Source: Triglochin maritima
Taxonomy: Eukaryota; Streptophyta; Magnoliopsida; Alismatales; Juncaginaceae
DNA: 64,000 nucleotides
Direction: 5' to 3'
Assembly: GCA_963682175.1 (NCBI GenBank)
Contig: OY821772.1
Location: forward strand, 57,000,925-57,064,924
Numbering within the stretch: the first letter of the stretch is position 1; each line of letters begins with the position of its first letter. Below the pieces are notes generated by a model. It made no database searches. It was not told the DNA's origin and saw nothing but the letters and a program-made list of their open reading frames with translations. The translations under genes and the position numbers were made by a program. Positions 23,718-34,130 of this stretch are shown in pieces.

Positions 23718-25910
23718 GTGAAATGAATGTGTTCTAAAAGTTTTACTTTTATATGTTAATTATTATGAATCAAATGTGCAAATATTTTGTTCCTTGATTA
23801 TGGTACTCATCTTTTGGAAGTGTTAAGGAAGAGGGGTTTGATCTTTAACCGTATAGTTTTAAAAGATAATAGTTTACATAAATTAAAAGTTATTCACAAT
23901 CATGGTAATTGACATGGAACATTAATTACCGAGATAAGATTGTCATGTTAGTCATCGATTGTTGTAGCTCTACAAATAATTGATGACACAAGTATATGAA
24001 AGAGGAAAATGGTTACTTTTACATATTGAATAGATCTAACAAGTAAAACATTATGGAATTGTGTTTCGTGTCATTAATGTTTTACTGTGTCTTAGATCAT
24101 AAGATATGAGGCTTATATATTTTCACTTAAGAAGTGCTTGATTTGATTATTGTCAAAAGTTATCAATGAGTATAGTGATAAAGACAATAGTTGGTTGAAC
24201 ACGACTTGTGCTGGAAAAGATAGTTAGTCAAACGATTATCATTGCCCCTCTTAATTGAGTGATGATATTAGTGGGCCCCTTGATAAAGCAAAATTATAAT
24301 GTGCACAATGTAACTTGAGTTAAGTTACGTAGTTATAATTAGCTTAAAGAGATCAAGAAATTAATATAACACAAAGGTAACACATTTCTACTTTGTATAT
24401 ATATTCTTAATATCATGAGGCAATGGACGTACACAAGTAGTGCACTTACATCACTAAATGGATCGTGTTTAGTTCGAGTGGAACAAAGACATTTATGCTA
24501 ATTGGGTAACTATAATGTGTAGCTAGATACCGCTTATAGTTTGAGATATTAAATGTTTAATATCGTTGCCAATTTAGCTTATATCCTTTTATAGGTCACA
24601 CCACAAAATTGAGAAACAAGAAGCTTGATTTTGAGTTCATAAGATGTGTCAGGTTTCATGTGAAAATGGACACATGTTGTGAATCAATAAAATCAATATG
24701 TCATGAGAATAAACACAATAAGAATCATGGATAAATTCACAGAGGTGTATATATTATGGGTGTAACAATTTTAATATTACATAGAATAATATATTACATA
24801 AGATATGAATTTGCTAAAAAACCCAAAAGATCAAATTTTGTCGGATATAAATCCAAAATTTGACAAAGACAAAATCGGAGTTAGCACGGTACACCGTTTA
24901 GGGTTCGGTCGACCGAGGTGTTTTCGGAACGGTCAACCGAACGGGGAACAAATAACGCATTTGGTTGACCAAAATTGTATGGAGTGCCTGGACAATTGAG
25001 ATCGGTCAACCGAGCTTGAACGGTCAACCGAGAGAAAATATCCATGAGTTATTTTAGGATTTTTCAGTAGACCGAACGTGACACGGTCATCCGAAGAAAT
25101 TCGCTTGGAGAATTTTCGGTGAGTCAACGGTTGACCGGAGCGAGACGTGGATCGTCCGAATTTTTTTAGGTAATTTTTCTCATGTATATTCGGTCGACCG
25201 TCTAGTTCACGGTCATCCAAACATGTGTTAAAATTGAATGGTTCGGTTGACCGAGAAGAATTCTCGGTGAACCGAACAACACGATTTATGCCTGAATTAT
25301 TAAGAGAATAATTAGATCATGGGTTGGATAAATTCCAGATTTGATCAAACGTTTTTTAGGATGCTTATATGACAATTTGGGATTAATTTTAGGAGAGAAT
25401 AAGTAAGAGATCGAGATTAGAGAATAACTCATGATAATGATGTTTTGGGAGGCTATAAAAGAACCCCTCATCCTACTTGTTTAGGTTAATGCACAAATTC
25501 TTTCTTTCTCTAATCTCTCTCTTAATCACCACGGAAATATCTTATTAGTTTTAAGTTTTGGAGTTAGAAATCCCAGGAGCTTAAAGAGGAGTTATTAGCT
25601 AGATTCTAAGCTTAATTAGAGATTGATTGTCTAGCTCATTTCTCTCTAATCATGTTTAGAGTTTGGTGAACACTGGGCGGTGAATCGGCGGGCGATTCGA
25701 CGAGTAACGGTGCACAGGATCTTCTGAAAGGTTTTAGAGAACTTTTAGGTATGATCATATCTCTTTTGTTTATTTTAATATATGTAGGAATGCATGAGAT
25801 TAAAATAAACATATACACGTACGTAAAATCAATGAAAATATGAAATCGATCATGTATGTTTGTATTATTATTTTTAAATATACACAAACATAAGGACATG
25901 AAATTCCCCA
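23718..25910 (+). mobile_element. Solo LTR, 2.19 kb, in the MULE transposase
   Basis: The element starts TGAAATGAATGTG and ends AAATTCCCCA. It is flanked by GTGGG at 23713-23717 and at 25911-25915, a perfect 5-bp target-site duplication. A TATA box CTATAAAAGAACCCC lies at about 25452, followed by leader-like sequence. There is no coding capacity, so it is a solo LTR left by recombination. The half from 23733 to about 24860 is homologous, in inverted orientation, to 58540-59720. An array of paired dyads lies at 24904-25280, upstream of the TATA. The LTR family was not identified. Confidence 0.82.
24904..25280. repeat. Paired-dyad array (CGGTCGACCG type) in LTR U3
   Basis: Six pairs of short dyads are seen: TTCGGTCGACCGA with GGTCAACCGA; TCGGTCAACCGA with CGGTCAACCGA; then AGACCGAACGTG, GTCAACGGTTGACCGG, CGGTCGACCGTC and GGTTCGGTTGACCGAG, each with a partner about 8-17 bases away. 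Many are mutated at one or two positions. Confidence 0.8.
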
Positions 25911-26639
25911 GTGGGTTCCATCCACAATGACAACGAGTCTGCAATATTGAAACTCACTAATTGATGGCCTGAATGCCCAAAACACATGCTTAAACATCTT
26001 CTCGTGTGGATTTACCTGTACAATCTCTATTTCGACAACAGATCCTTCATTGTTCTGACAGAGAACTGTGAGGAACATTCACAGATCCCTAAAATGGCAT
26101 TTTCTGGCCATTCATTGCTTGTTTGTTGGTAGTTATGCGAATGGAAAAATGAAATTTGCTGGTATGACAGAACTTCGATTGTAGGATTTAGACTTATGTT
26201 CAAATCGATTCCGCGGTCCCAACCGGTCAACCTTACTATACCATACTCCGACGAATGAGTGTTGGGTGAAAGCATAGGGTCAGACACTTTATGTTCAGCT
26301 TCCACATACGCTCCAACCACAGACATCCGTTTAAACAAACACATCATTCCATAAATCGACATATCATTGGTTAATGGAGCGTATGTCCAATCATTGTTTA
26401 ATGACAATTTCGCTGTTAACTTGACATCAAACATATTGTGTGGATAACAACATTCAGATCTTATGGCATCCATTAAATCATCATATTTTATGTTCAACGG
26501 AACAATTACCAATTTGCGATCAGATCTTGTATACTCTGACACATCTCCGTTACATTCTAATTTCCCATTATACATCACCAACAAAGATCTTCCATTATCT
26601 TTATCCATTCCTAACATATATTAATTAAATTTGAAAATG

Positions 26640-27569
26640 TGTTCAAGTGGGATAATTGTTCTTCTATTGCTAATTAATTAAAAAAATGAAAGTACTAAAA
26701 AGTTTTAAAAATTAACTCAATCGAGTGTAGTAGGAAACGACTGTAAACGTCGAGCAACGAGTGTAGTAGCAAAATCAACTACAATAAACAATGTTACGAT
26801 TAATGTAAGATTTTTTTTAAAATTTGACATAACCTCCCTTATATTTTCAAATTCGTAAAATTTAAACCTACACGGTAAAATGAACTAACGATATTACAAA
26901 TAACATTCTTAACTTCCAAACATTTAAATAACGACATATTTCACAAATTTAAACGACATACATTCAAACAACATGCAAATCACGACATATTTATCACACA
27001 TATTTCCATTAAATCTCACATATATATCATTACTCTATTTTTAAGATTACAATAATCAAACTTAAATTCCCACAAACATTCAAACCCAATTTTTTTTAAG
27101 TTTACATTCATGAAAACTAACATACATTCAAACCGAAATAAATCATTTTTAAGTTTACATTCAATAAAACTAATATACATTCAGACCAAAATGACAACAA
27201 AAAAATCTAATTTCAATCACAATAATCAAACTTAAATTCAACTATTTTTAAGATTACTACAGTAGACCTACAAACAACAAAAATGAAATCAATAATCAAC
27301 TAAGAAACAAGAAATAAATAGTTTGACCTAAAATCCAAAAATCAAAATCTAATCAAAACGGATTCCTAAACCAACAAAAACACTACAATCGTACCTAAAA
27401 CAACAATGTATATCATCCTAATACATAAAAAAACAAGAAAACGGTGGAAAACGAAAAAAAATCGAAACCTAACCTTAAAATCGCGAGAACTCAACATGGG
27501 GGAGAGGGGACGTCAGACTGGTTTTATAGCCCGATGGAACTTGACGTTTGTAACGCTGAACTTACTTTT
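26640..27569. other. AT-rich stretch upstream of the MULE transposase
   Basis: Long A/T-rich sequence with ACATTCAAAC-type repeats. No gene was seen. Its position fits 5' untranslated or intron sequence of the MULE. Confidence 0.35.
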
Positions 27570-28000
27570 TTTAAGTGAACTCGGCATTATAAACGCCGAG
27601 TTCTGCCTTTAGAACTCGACATCTAGGATGTCGAGTTCTATTTAAGAAAATGTTCTCCTGGCGCATCAACCGTCTCACGCACGATCTGAGTTGCCAGAAG
27701 AAAAATTCAAGTAGAACTCGACATCTAGGATGTTAAGTTCTATTTAAGAAATTTTTCTCCTGGTGCACCAACTGTCTCATGCACGATCTGAGTGTCAGGA
27801 AAATAATTCAAATATAACTCGACACTTGTGATGCCGAGTTCTATTTGAACTGTTCTCCTGACAACTCACTTCAAGAGAAATATAGCAAGTGGCGTGCAAT
27901 AAAAACCAAAACTATGTTGAGTTCTCTAAAGAAGAACTCGGCAACACTAGTGTCGAGTTCTCTCAAGCAGAACTCGACACTGGTGATGTCGAGTTCTGTA
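27570..28000. repeat. Array of AACTCGAC...GTCGAGTT dyads, about 101-103 bp spacing
   Basis: Imperfect palindromes lie at 27575-27604 (GAACTCGGC/GCCGAGTTC), 27612-27639, 27713-27740, 27816-27844, 27935-27961 and 27967-27998. The first AACTCGACATCTAGGATG units repeat at 27611, 27712 and 27815 together with the spacer TTCTCCTGGCGCA, which is a tandem duplication. A subterminal position in the MULE suggests transposase-binding or silencing-prone repeats; this is inference. Confidence 0.65.
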
Positions 28001-28194
28001 TACACTAAAAAACAAACCCACCGCCACGTGTCATCACGTGGTGACAGTATGTCTAGTGTGAAAAATAGTTTTTGAGTAAATTTATTTTGACAATTTTTTT
28101 AAAAAAATATTATTTTGAAAAAAAAGTCCTAAATTAATTTGAACAGTTGTTCCACCAATAGTTGTAGATACTAAGTTACAGCCCGAAGACTCGA

Positions 28195-28315
28195 AGAGCG
28201 AAGGCGTCAGAGCATCCCTTGCCCCCCCCCCCCACCCCCCCCCCCCCACGACCTTGGCAAACCAGGTCGTCTCCCCCTTAAGAGGGAGATGCCCGGGTCG
28301 TGGATGACCCAGTCG
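28195..28315. repeat. Poly-C run and CCAGGTCGT-type short inverted repeats
   Basis: Two runs of about a dozen C separated by one A (about 28223-28248) are followed by CACGACCTTGGCAAACCAGG, GTCGTC, CCCGGGTCGTGGATGACC and AGTCGTTG. The sequence between is G/C-rich in an otherwise AT-rich stretch. It looks like an end of an unidentified repeat. Confidence 0.4.
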
Positions 28316-29610
28316 TTGATTTTTTTAATATTTTTTCATTTTTTTCCTTTTTGTTTTGTTTTGATTTGATTTTTTAAATTTTTGTTTGAATCCTTTTTTT
28401 TTTGAAAATCTTTTTATAATTGTTGTGATTTTTTAGAATTTTTTAAATTTTTTTTTTCAAGATGAACCTCAAAATGACGTGGAGAAAAGAGATAGGTTGT
28501 GGTTAAGATGTGAATAGTGTAAGGAAGAGAAGAAAATGTGTTAGGGAAGAGAGAACTGATATGGAAGAGAGAAAGCTGATTTGGAAGGGAAACCCAGGTA
28601 CAATCTTCCAAGCTCAATAGTTTACTACCACTTACAATAATGATAAAATTAGTTATTGATTTGGATAAGAATAATTATTAGAAGACAACGACGTGTTAAA
28701 ATATCCCAATACTTTTACTTGGACTCCAACCAGCCGGTCCCAAAAAGGGACTCCACGTTTGGCACAAAATAAATATCTTAAACACCCACTGTTTCCTCGT
28801 CTCCTACCTCCTCCGCAGATCTTCGACCCAACGGTCTAGATCGCGTCAAGACCCAGGGGATACAATTAAATATCTCATCCTTATCCATATGCTGCTGATC
28901 CACCCACCTCCTGTTTTCTTGCTTTCACTGTAAATAAAAAGGGATAATTGCTTTGATATCCCTTACCAATTCCAAAATTGGCACTTCTACTTGAATAATT
29001 AAATAGATAAGTATCCATCAAAAGTAGATCTCTCTACAAGTGACTGTAACACCTCGATCTTAGGTACACAAGACAAATATATAGTTTTTTGAAGTCAATA
29101 TACAAAGTAAAATTGGATAGACAGGGGATTGATGAAATAAAAAAAATACTTATTAATTAGATAAAGTGGGATAACGATACTAAATAGAAGTAGCAGCAAA
29201 TCACATTTATGTGATGTGGTACTTATGGATAGAAAAGTTTTAGGGAAGATAATAACAATAAAAATATAATGTGAAAAGACAATGGACAATCTTTGGAAAT
29301 TTTGATCCTTAAAGATAAAACCATAACTTCAAAGTTAGTTCTTGAAAACTAGGGACCATCCCTTTCAAAATGTATAAAATCTTTATCTTTTTCCTATGCA
29401 CCAAATAAACACGCATGATATATATATAATTTCTCTTCGAGTCATATATTTTCACAACACCAATAGTCCGACTGATTGCATCACAACACCAAAGTTATAA
29501 AAAGTGTAAACACAAAATCCATACAACAAGAAGGACAAACAACTCATTACAAAATAGCAAAATGAGTATAACCCACGTTTCAATTTTCTCAAGGATCTAC
29601 ATGCAATAAT
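28316..29610. other. AT-rich intergenic DNA before the CBP1-like gene
   Basis: T-rich tracts at 28320-28460. No gene was recognised. The last 100 bases probably hold the promoter of the gene at 29711; CTCCTATTTAACCCC at about 29630 is a candidate TATA-like element. Confidence 0.4.
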
Positions 29611-29710
29611 CCCTAAAATAACTCACCCTCTCCTATTTAACCCCTCCTGAAAAGAAACCTTCCGTTGAGAACGAAAGAAAAAGAAAAGCCCAGATTTCGT
29701 TAGCGCGAAG

Positions 29711-32580
29711 ATGATAGGAACAATTCCGCTCCGTCCCCTCTCGTCTCCGGCGGTGCTCCGGCCAAAACTCCCCGTCGCCGGCGTGGTGTGCTCCTCGCAG
29801 AGAGAGAGCTCCTCCATCCCAAAGCTGGAGCCGTTCACCAGGAGCAAGCTGGACCGGGTGATGAAGGAGCCGTCTTTCATCCAGAAGTCCGAGAACGATC
29901 TCACCGGTGAGTCGAGAAAGCTTCTATTTTTGCATTTTTTCCCCTGAAGTTTTTAAAAATTGTGATGTTGAGTTGGTTTTGGTGTTGTACTGTTGTGTAG
30001 AGTACTGCTGCGTCTTGGATGGGGACGAGTCGTATAACTGCTGGAGGGCGTACTTCGAGCTCAAAGATCTGGAGGTGAGGTTCAGTTTGCTAATATTTGG
30101 ATTAGATCTGTTTTTTTAAAGTTGTTCGCGAAGTAGTAGTAAAAGAAGATAGATATGAAACTGAAATAAGAATATGAGATCTCCATACGTGGTTAGTTAT
30201 TTAAGTCCGTTCTATACTGGATACGTTAATTGATTTTATTTATTTATTTTCAAAACTGGAGGGAAGTCCACAATTTTTTTATTTTTTTTATAATTGGTAG
30301 GGCTAACTTTTAATTATCAAGTTGAGTTGCATAACCGCATCTGTAACGTCCCGTCCCCGAACTCGCATCGAGCCCGGGTCCCGGTCCGTCACCCATGTGC
30401 CCACTGGCCCACAACACCCACCTATTGCCACAAAACTTAAGTTGGTAAGTGTTATGGTAGTGGGCTCATGTCTTTATATCCCACCCCAACATTCTCATGT
30501 TAAGCAATGTGGGACTAAACTTGGGGGTTTTACAACCTACCCCACTTGAACACCTAACGTCCTCGTCAGGGTCAAGCCACTCAATCACCAGGCGTTGTGG
30601 GATTCTAGAGGTGACTCCCACCTTTTAGGTGTAGCACTTAGTTCCCACAATTCCGGCTGGTTCAGGCTCTGATACCATCTGTAACGTCCCGTTCCCGAAC
30701 CCGCATCAAGTCCGGGTCCCGGTCCGTCACCCATGTGCCCACTGGCCCACAACACCCACCTATTGCCACAAAACTTAAGTTGGTAAGTGTTATGGTAGTG
30801 GGCTCATGTCTTTATATCCCACCCCAACATTCTCATGTTAAGCAATGTGGGACTAAACTTGGGGGTTTTACAGCATCTCATCCGGACCACATGTTGTTAT
30901 GGAAGTGGGTATTGAACCTGTATCCCCATCCCACTGAACTAGTTTGGATACACTTCTTGTGTGTCCACAAATAACTGTTGGAGAGTTTTCGTTGTCACTC
31001 TCAGATGCTGAACACGTGATCTGTTTCGAAAGGATTATATTTTTTATTAAACCAATATGTAACTAACGGTACTAGTATTCGATATGCAGGCTAGGCTAAT
31101 TCAAGATTAATAATCTACTTGATATTCCTTTATGAGAGCATTATATGGTTTTTATCAAACTAACATGCAACTTATAGTTTGGGCTAATTCAAGATCAAGA
31201 ATCTATCAACTGAGCTAGAAGCCTAGAACTGACATGGGGTTAATATTTTACGTTCAATAAGTGATACAAGTACGGGTTTTTTTAATTGAGTAAATAATAT
31301 GTAGGGGATGTTGGTGTCATCAAAAAATAAAAAATTATCCTCAGATGAGGGTTGACCTTGATCCATAATAGCCCACAGGGAACTAAACAAATCAGGTATT
31401 TGGTAACATCCAAACCATTGGAAATAATGTCAACCTCTTAGCTAAGCAATTTGCATTAACCTATTTAAGTGTCAAAGATTCGAAGTCTTTTGCAAGTAAA
31501 AAGGAAAAAGAATATGTGGTCGACCTTGAGGACCCACAGGATTCTAAGAATTAGTAACACCTAAACCATGGAAAAGAATGCCTATTCTTAACCACACAAT
31601 TTGTATTAAAAAACTTAAGAATTAAAGTTCCTTACTATCCCAGGAATCTAAACCGCACATATATGTTGAACTGACCCACAGTTTTCTAAAGTTTCTGTCG
31701 AAGTTTGGTGATTGGTTGTTAAGGAACAACATTATAGCCTTTAAATAATGTCAAATCTTAATCACAGAGTTTGTACTGGATGATTTAAGACAATTTTTTT
31801 CTTGTATGTCAACATCTTCAAGAAACAGCTTATGGAAGATTACTTTGACCTCAATGGAAAGGACCCATAGGATTTTTAAAACTTCTGATGATGGTTGGTG
31901 GTAGGTTATCCTGTAATTTCTATACATGTAAGAAAACATCAATATTTTAGAAACAAAATTCCTTAGCGAATGCCAAAATTTGCAAGAAACAACCTTTATA
32001 GATGGGTTTATAATAATTGTAGAAGTTGAGATTTTGGTGGTTGACTGTTTAGTAACATTCGAGACTGAGAAAGATCATGACAAAATCTTTTGTCACACAA
32101 ATTGTATTAGATAGTTAATAAAGAATTATAAAATTTCTTTGTATACGAGGGCAACTGTGATACTGGAATTTGTTCGTGGAAGGATACTAAATCGATCTGA
32201 TGTGAGTGAAATGAATGGTTTGGTTCCGACACTAATATTAACGAGCTATGTTCGGATTGCAGAAAGAGATGTCGAAGGAGGATGTGGAGAAGCTTGTGAG
32301 ACAGGCAGGAGGCATTAAGAATCTGATCCAATGTCTCCATGGGATCACTGCCCTGCAGCAAAGGCATGATAGCAAGATGGAGCAGAAGGCTTCTCCTGTG
32401 GTGGCAGAGAAACAGGTTGAGAGGCAATGTCCGATCCCCGATGGATTGCCAAAAACCAAAGAAGAAATAGAAGAGGAAGATCAGGCAAGAATGCCAGATT
32501 CCCCTTACACACGTCTGCTCCGCAGTAAGGGGAGGCATCCTGCTTGGTATTCTGAAACCCCAGACCATGAAACTGATTAG
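29711..32580 (+). CDS. CCG-binding protein 1 (CBP1/MEE14)-like protein, 3 exons
   Basis: Exons are 29711-29906, 30001-30074 and 32263-32580, all with GT-AG borders and consistent phase, giving 195 residues. The first 30 or so residues are S/P/R/V-rich and end VAGVVCSSQRESS, like a plastid transit peptide. The core reads KLDRVMKEPSFIQKSEN, EYCCVLDGDESYNCWRAYF and EDVEKLVRQAGGIKNLIQCL, the pattern I recall for Arabidopsis CBP1/MEE14 (about 200 residues). In Arabidopsis that protein is linked to central-cell control of pollen-tube guidance and embryo development; a role here is inferred. The tail is charged (EEIEEEDQ). Intron 2 is 2.2 kb and contains a TRIM. The family match is from memory; a plastid function would also fit the leader. 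Confidence 0.68.
30342..30872 (-). mobile_element. TRIM retrotransposon in intron 2 of the CBP1-like gene, 531 bp
   Basis: Two 193-bp terminal direct repeats (30342-30534 and 30680-30872) differ at four positions, all transitions. They start TGTAACGTCCCG and end GGGGGTTTTACA. GCATC flanks both ends (30337-30341, 30873-30877), a perfect 5-bp target-site duplication. On the minus strand the primer-binding site TGGTATCAGAGC, complementary to initiator methionine tRNA, lies one or two bases after the 5' repeat (30677-30666), and a purine-rich AGTGGGGTAGGT precedes the other repeat. The interior is about 145 bp and non-coding. Minus-strand repeat text such as ATGGGTGAC and CCGGGACCCGGGC is reminiscent of Cassandra-type TRIMs, but a 5S rRNA homology is not firm. 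Confidence 0.92.
30666..30677 (-). promoter_or_regulatory. Primer-binding site for tRNA-iMet (TRIM)
   Basis: TGGTATCAGAGC on the minus strand matches the complement of the 3' end of plant initiator methionine tRNA. It fixes the orientation of the TRIM. Confidence 0.85.
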
Positions 32581-34130
32581 TACCGATGCATCTGATCGAT
32601 GCGTCACATACTGATGGATAAATTTTGTGAATATGGTACTTGAGTTCTTTTCAGTGGTTTGCATCTAGTATAGGTAGACGAAATGTTTTGATTTTCCTTT
32701 TTTTCTAGTAAGAGAATTCCTTGGTTTGGTATTGTAACTTTCTGTATAAAAGGTCTATGTTTGGATACGTCAGATGTCTACATTTTAATGTTTTAGACTG
32801 CTCTTTTTTCATTGTCTTCGACTGAGAAACTGTTGGCCGTACCCATTTCTTGGTGATTTCCCGTCCTAGATTGGGTAGCCATGTTCTGCAGCCTAAAGTT
32901 TCGGGAATTTAAACGAAAGCCATTTTATGTATTTAAATTAAATTACTTCTAGTGTCTATACAGCACAAGCTTCTCATGTCCAAATACGGGGGCAAATTTC
33001 TTACGGATATATATATATAAGTTGGCTTTGTGATAACGTGGTGAAAACAGTACAAAATCAATTAATCATGCAAAACCAACTGTTTCTCCTCCACTCCCAA
33101 AGTTTTGAGTTCTGAACTGTGGAAGGTGGAACTCTCACACGTAAGAACATATTTCCTACTTTTACTTTGTAACTGTCGTTCTCGAGAAAGTTATCATTCC
33201 GTTATGAAAGTAAGGATAAGTGACAAGAATGCTTTGGTAGTAAGAATCAGTTTCATTCCATCATGTAAATTCAACAGGCATCTTTTATTCTGCTTTGGAT
33301 GGATAGTGTCCCAATAAGAAAGTGTGTAAGTGAAAACAAAAGAACACCAGAAGAAGTCAAAAACACATTCAGGGCACTATAATTCTGCATCTATTCTTAA
33401 GGTTGCATACACAATATATAGAAGAAAACTTAATATGCATGGTCATGTTCTATTCATTTATAAGTACTGAGAGCACAGCTAAAATGATCACTGATAAAGA
33501 ACGGCCAGAAATTGTATTTCAGTTGAGAGTTCTAATAAAATATGTATATATACAATAAATAAAAAAACAAAGTGCTTTCACAGTGCCCCTTTCTTTCTCT
33601 CAATCAGTCCAAGCTCCCGCAGTCCAGCCCTAGGTTAGACAAGAGGGTCTGGATGAAGTTGAACTGTATTCACACTGTTCCAAGCAACATAGGCATTAGA
33701 TAAACAGATAACACCAATATCTGGTCCCCAATCAAGCCATTCTACACCAGCTGAGAGCTCCCAGATTTGCTGGTGTGGTTTTAAACTATACATGACTAGT
33801 TCTATCTTGCACAATTACCTCACATTTTGTACTCATCTCTTTTAAAAATAATCGATTATCATAATTTATTATCAGATTTCAACTCTCATTTCACGTGCCA
33901 GAATCGTGATTGTTAACGAGTTACATTTTTTTGCCTACTCCAACTAATTTGTGATCAAAGGCTTCATTGTTGTTGTCGTCCTCATTTTACTGAACTTGAT
34001 CCAGAACTCTGTTCAACAATCCTTTCCCCTCCCAAAGCAATGTTTGTATTCTATCATTTTCATTTATAAGTTGTCATACCACAAACTTATCATACTCAAG
34101 TAAAGAATACTTACATTAATGAGCTGGTTA
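32581..34130. other. Intergenic DNA between convergent genes
   Basis: It contains the 3' UTRs of the CBP1-like gene (plus strand, ending at 32580) and of ATG101 (minus strand, ending at 34131). No other gene was recognised. Confidence 0.45.

Larger units (their letters stand above)
23070..26617 (-). pseudogene. MULE transposase (PMD-associated type), split by a solo LTR
   Basis: The N-terminal part from 26617 reads LLVMYNGKLECNG and later DRKLVIVPLNIKYDDLMDAI, as in plant MULEs with a poorly conserved head. A piece near 26020-25911 reads HVFWAFRPSISEFQYC then VIVDGTHW, which is MULE catalytic-domain text (Pfam PF10551 type, DGTH block). The continuation LYSKYGGLLLIVVGTDADN, LCIISDRFLGI and HRLCLRHMKANL lies at 23717-23400. 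It is followed in shifted frames by RCFGCMTTNMSESFNNVFRG (about 23270-23210). A stop and frameshifts after HKPVYEWIQHR and the 2.2-kb LTR make it non-functional. Confidence 0.72.
20600..28050 (-). mobile_element. Mutator-like element carrying a plant mobile domain gene, decayed, with nested insertions
   Basis: Reading the minus strand from the right, a dyad-rich leader (27570-28000) precedes MULE transposase pieces (26617-25911 and 23717-23070), then PMD exons (22624-20869). MULE transposases accompanied by PMD genes are a known plant arrangement. A solo LTR (23718-25910) splits the transposase and an hAT element (21484-22193) splits the PMD gene. Removing both restores collinearity with the families. 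The terminal inverted repeats were not identified, so the outer limits are estimates. Confidence 0.65.

Noticed and set aside
30342..30872. Calling the TRIM a Cassandra element with an embedded 5S rRNA
   Set aside because: Only short stretches such as ATGGGTGAC and CCGGGA resemble 5S rRNA by eye; without an alignment the safer call is TRIM.
32107..32664. Long minus-strand frame over exon 3 of the CBP1-like gene
   Set aside because: Shadow of the true exon on the other strand.
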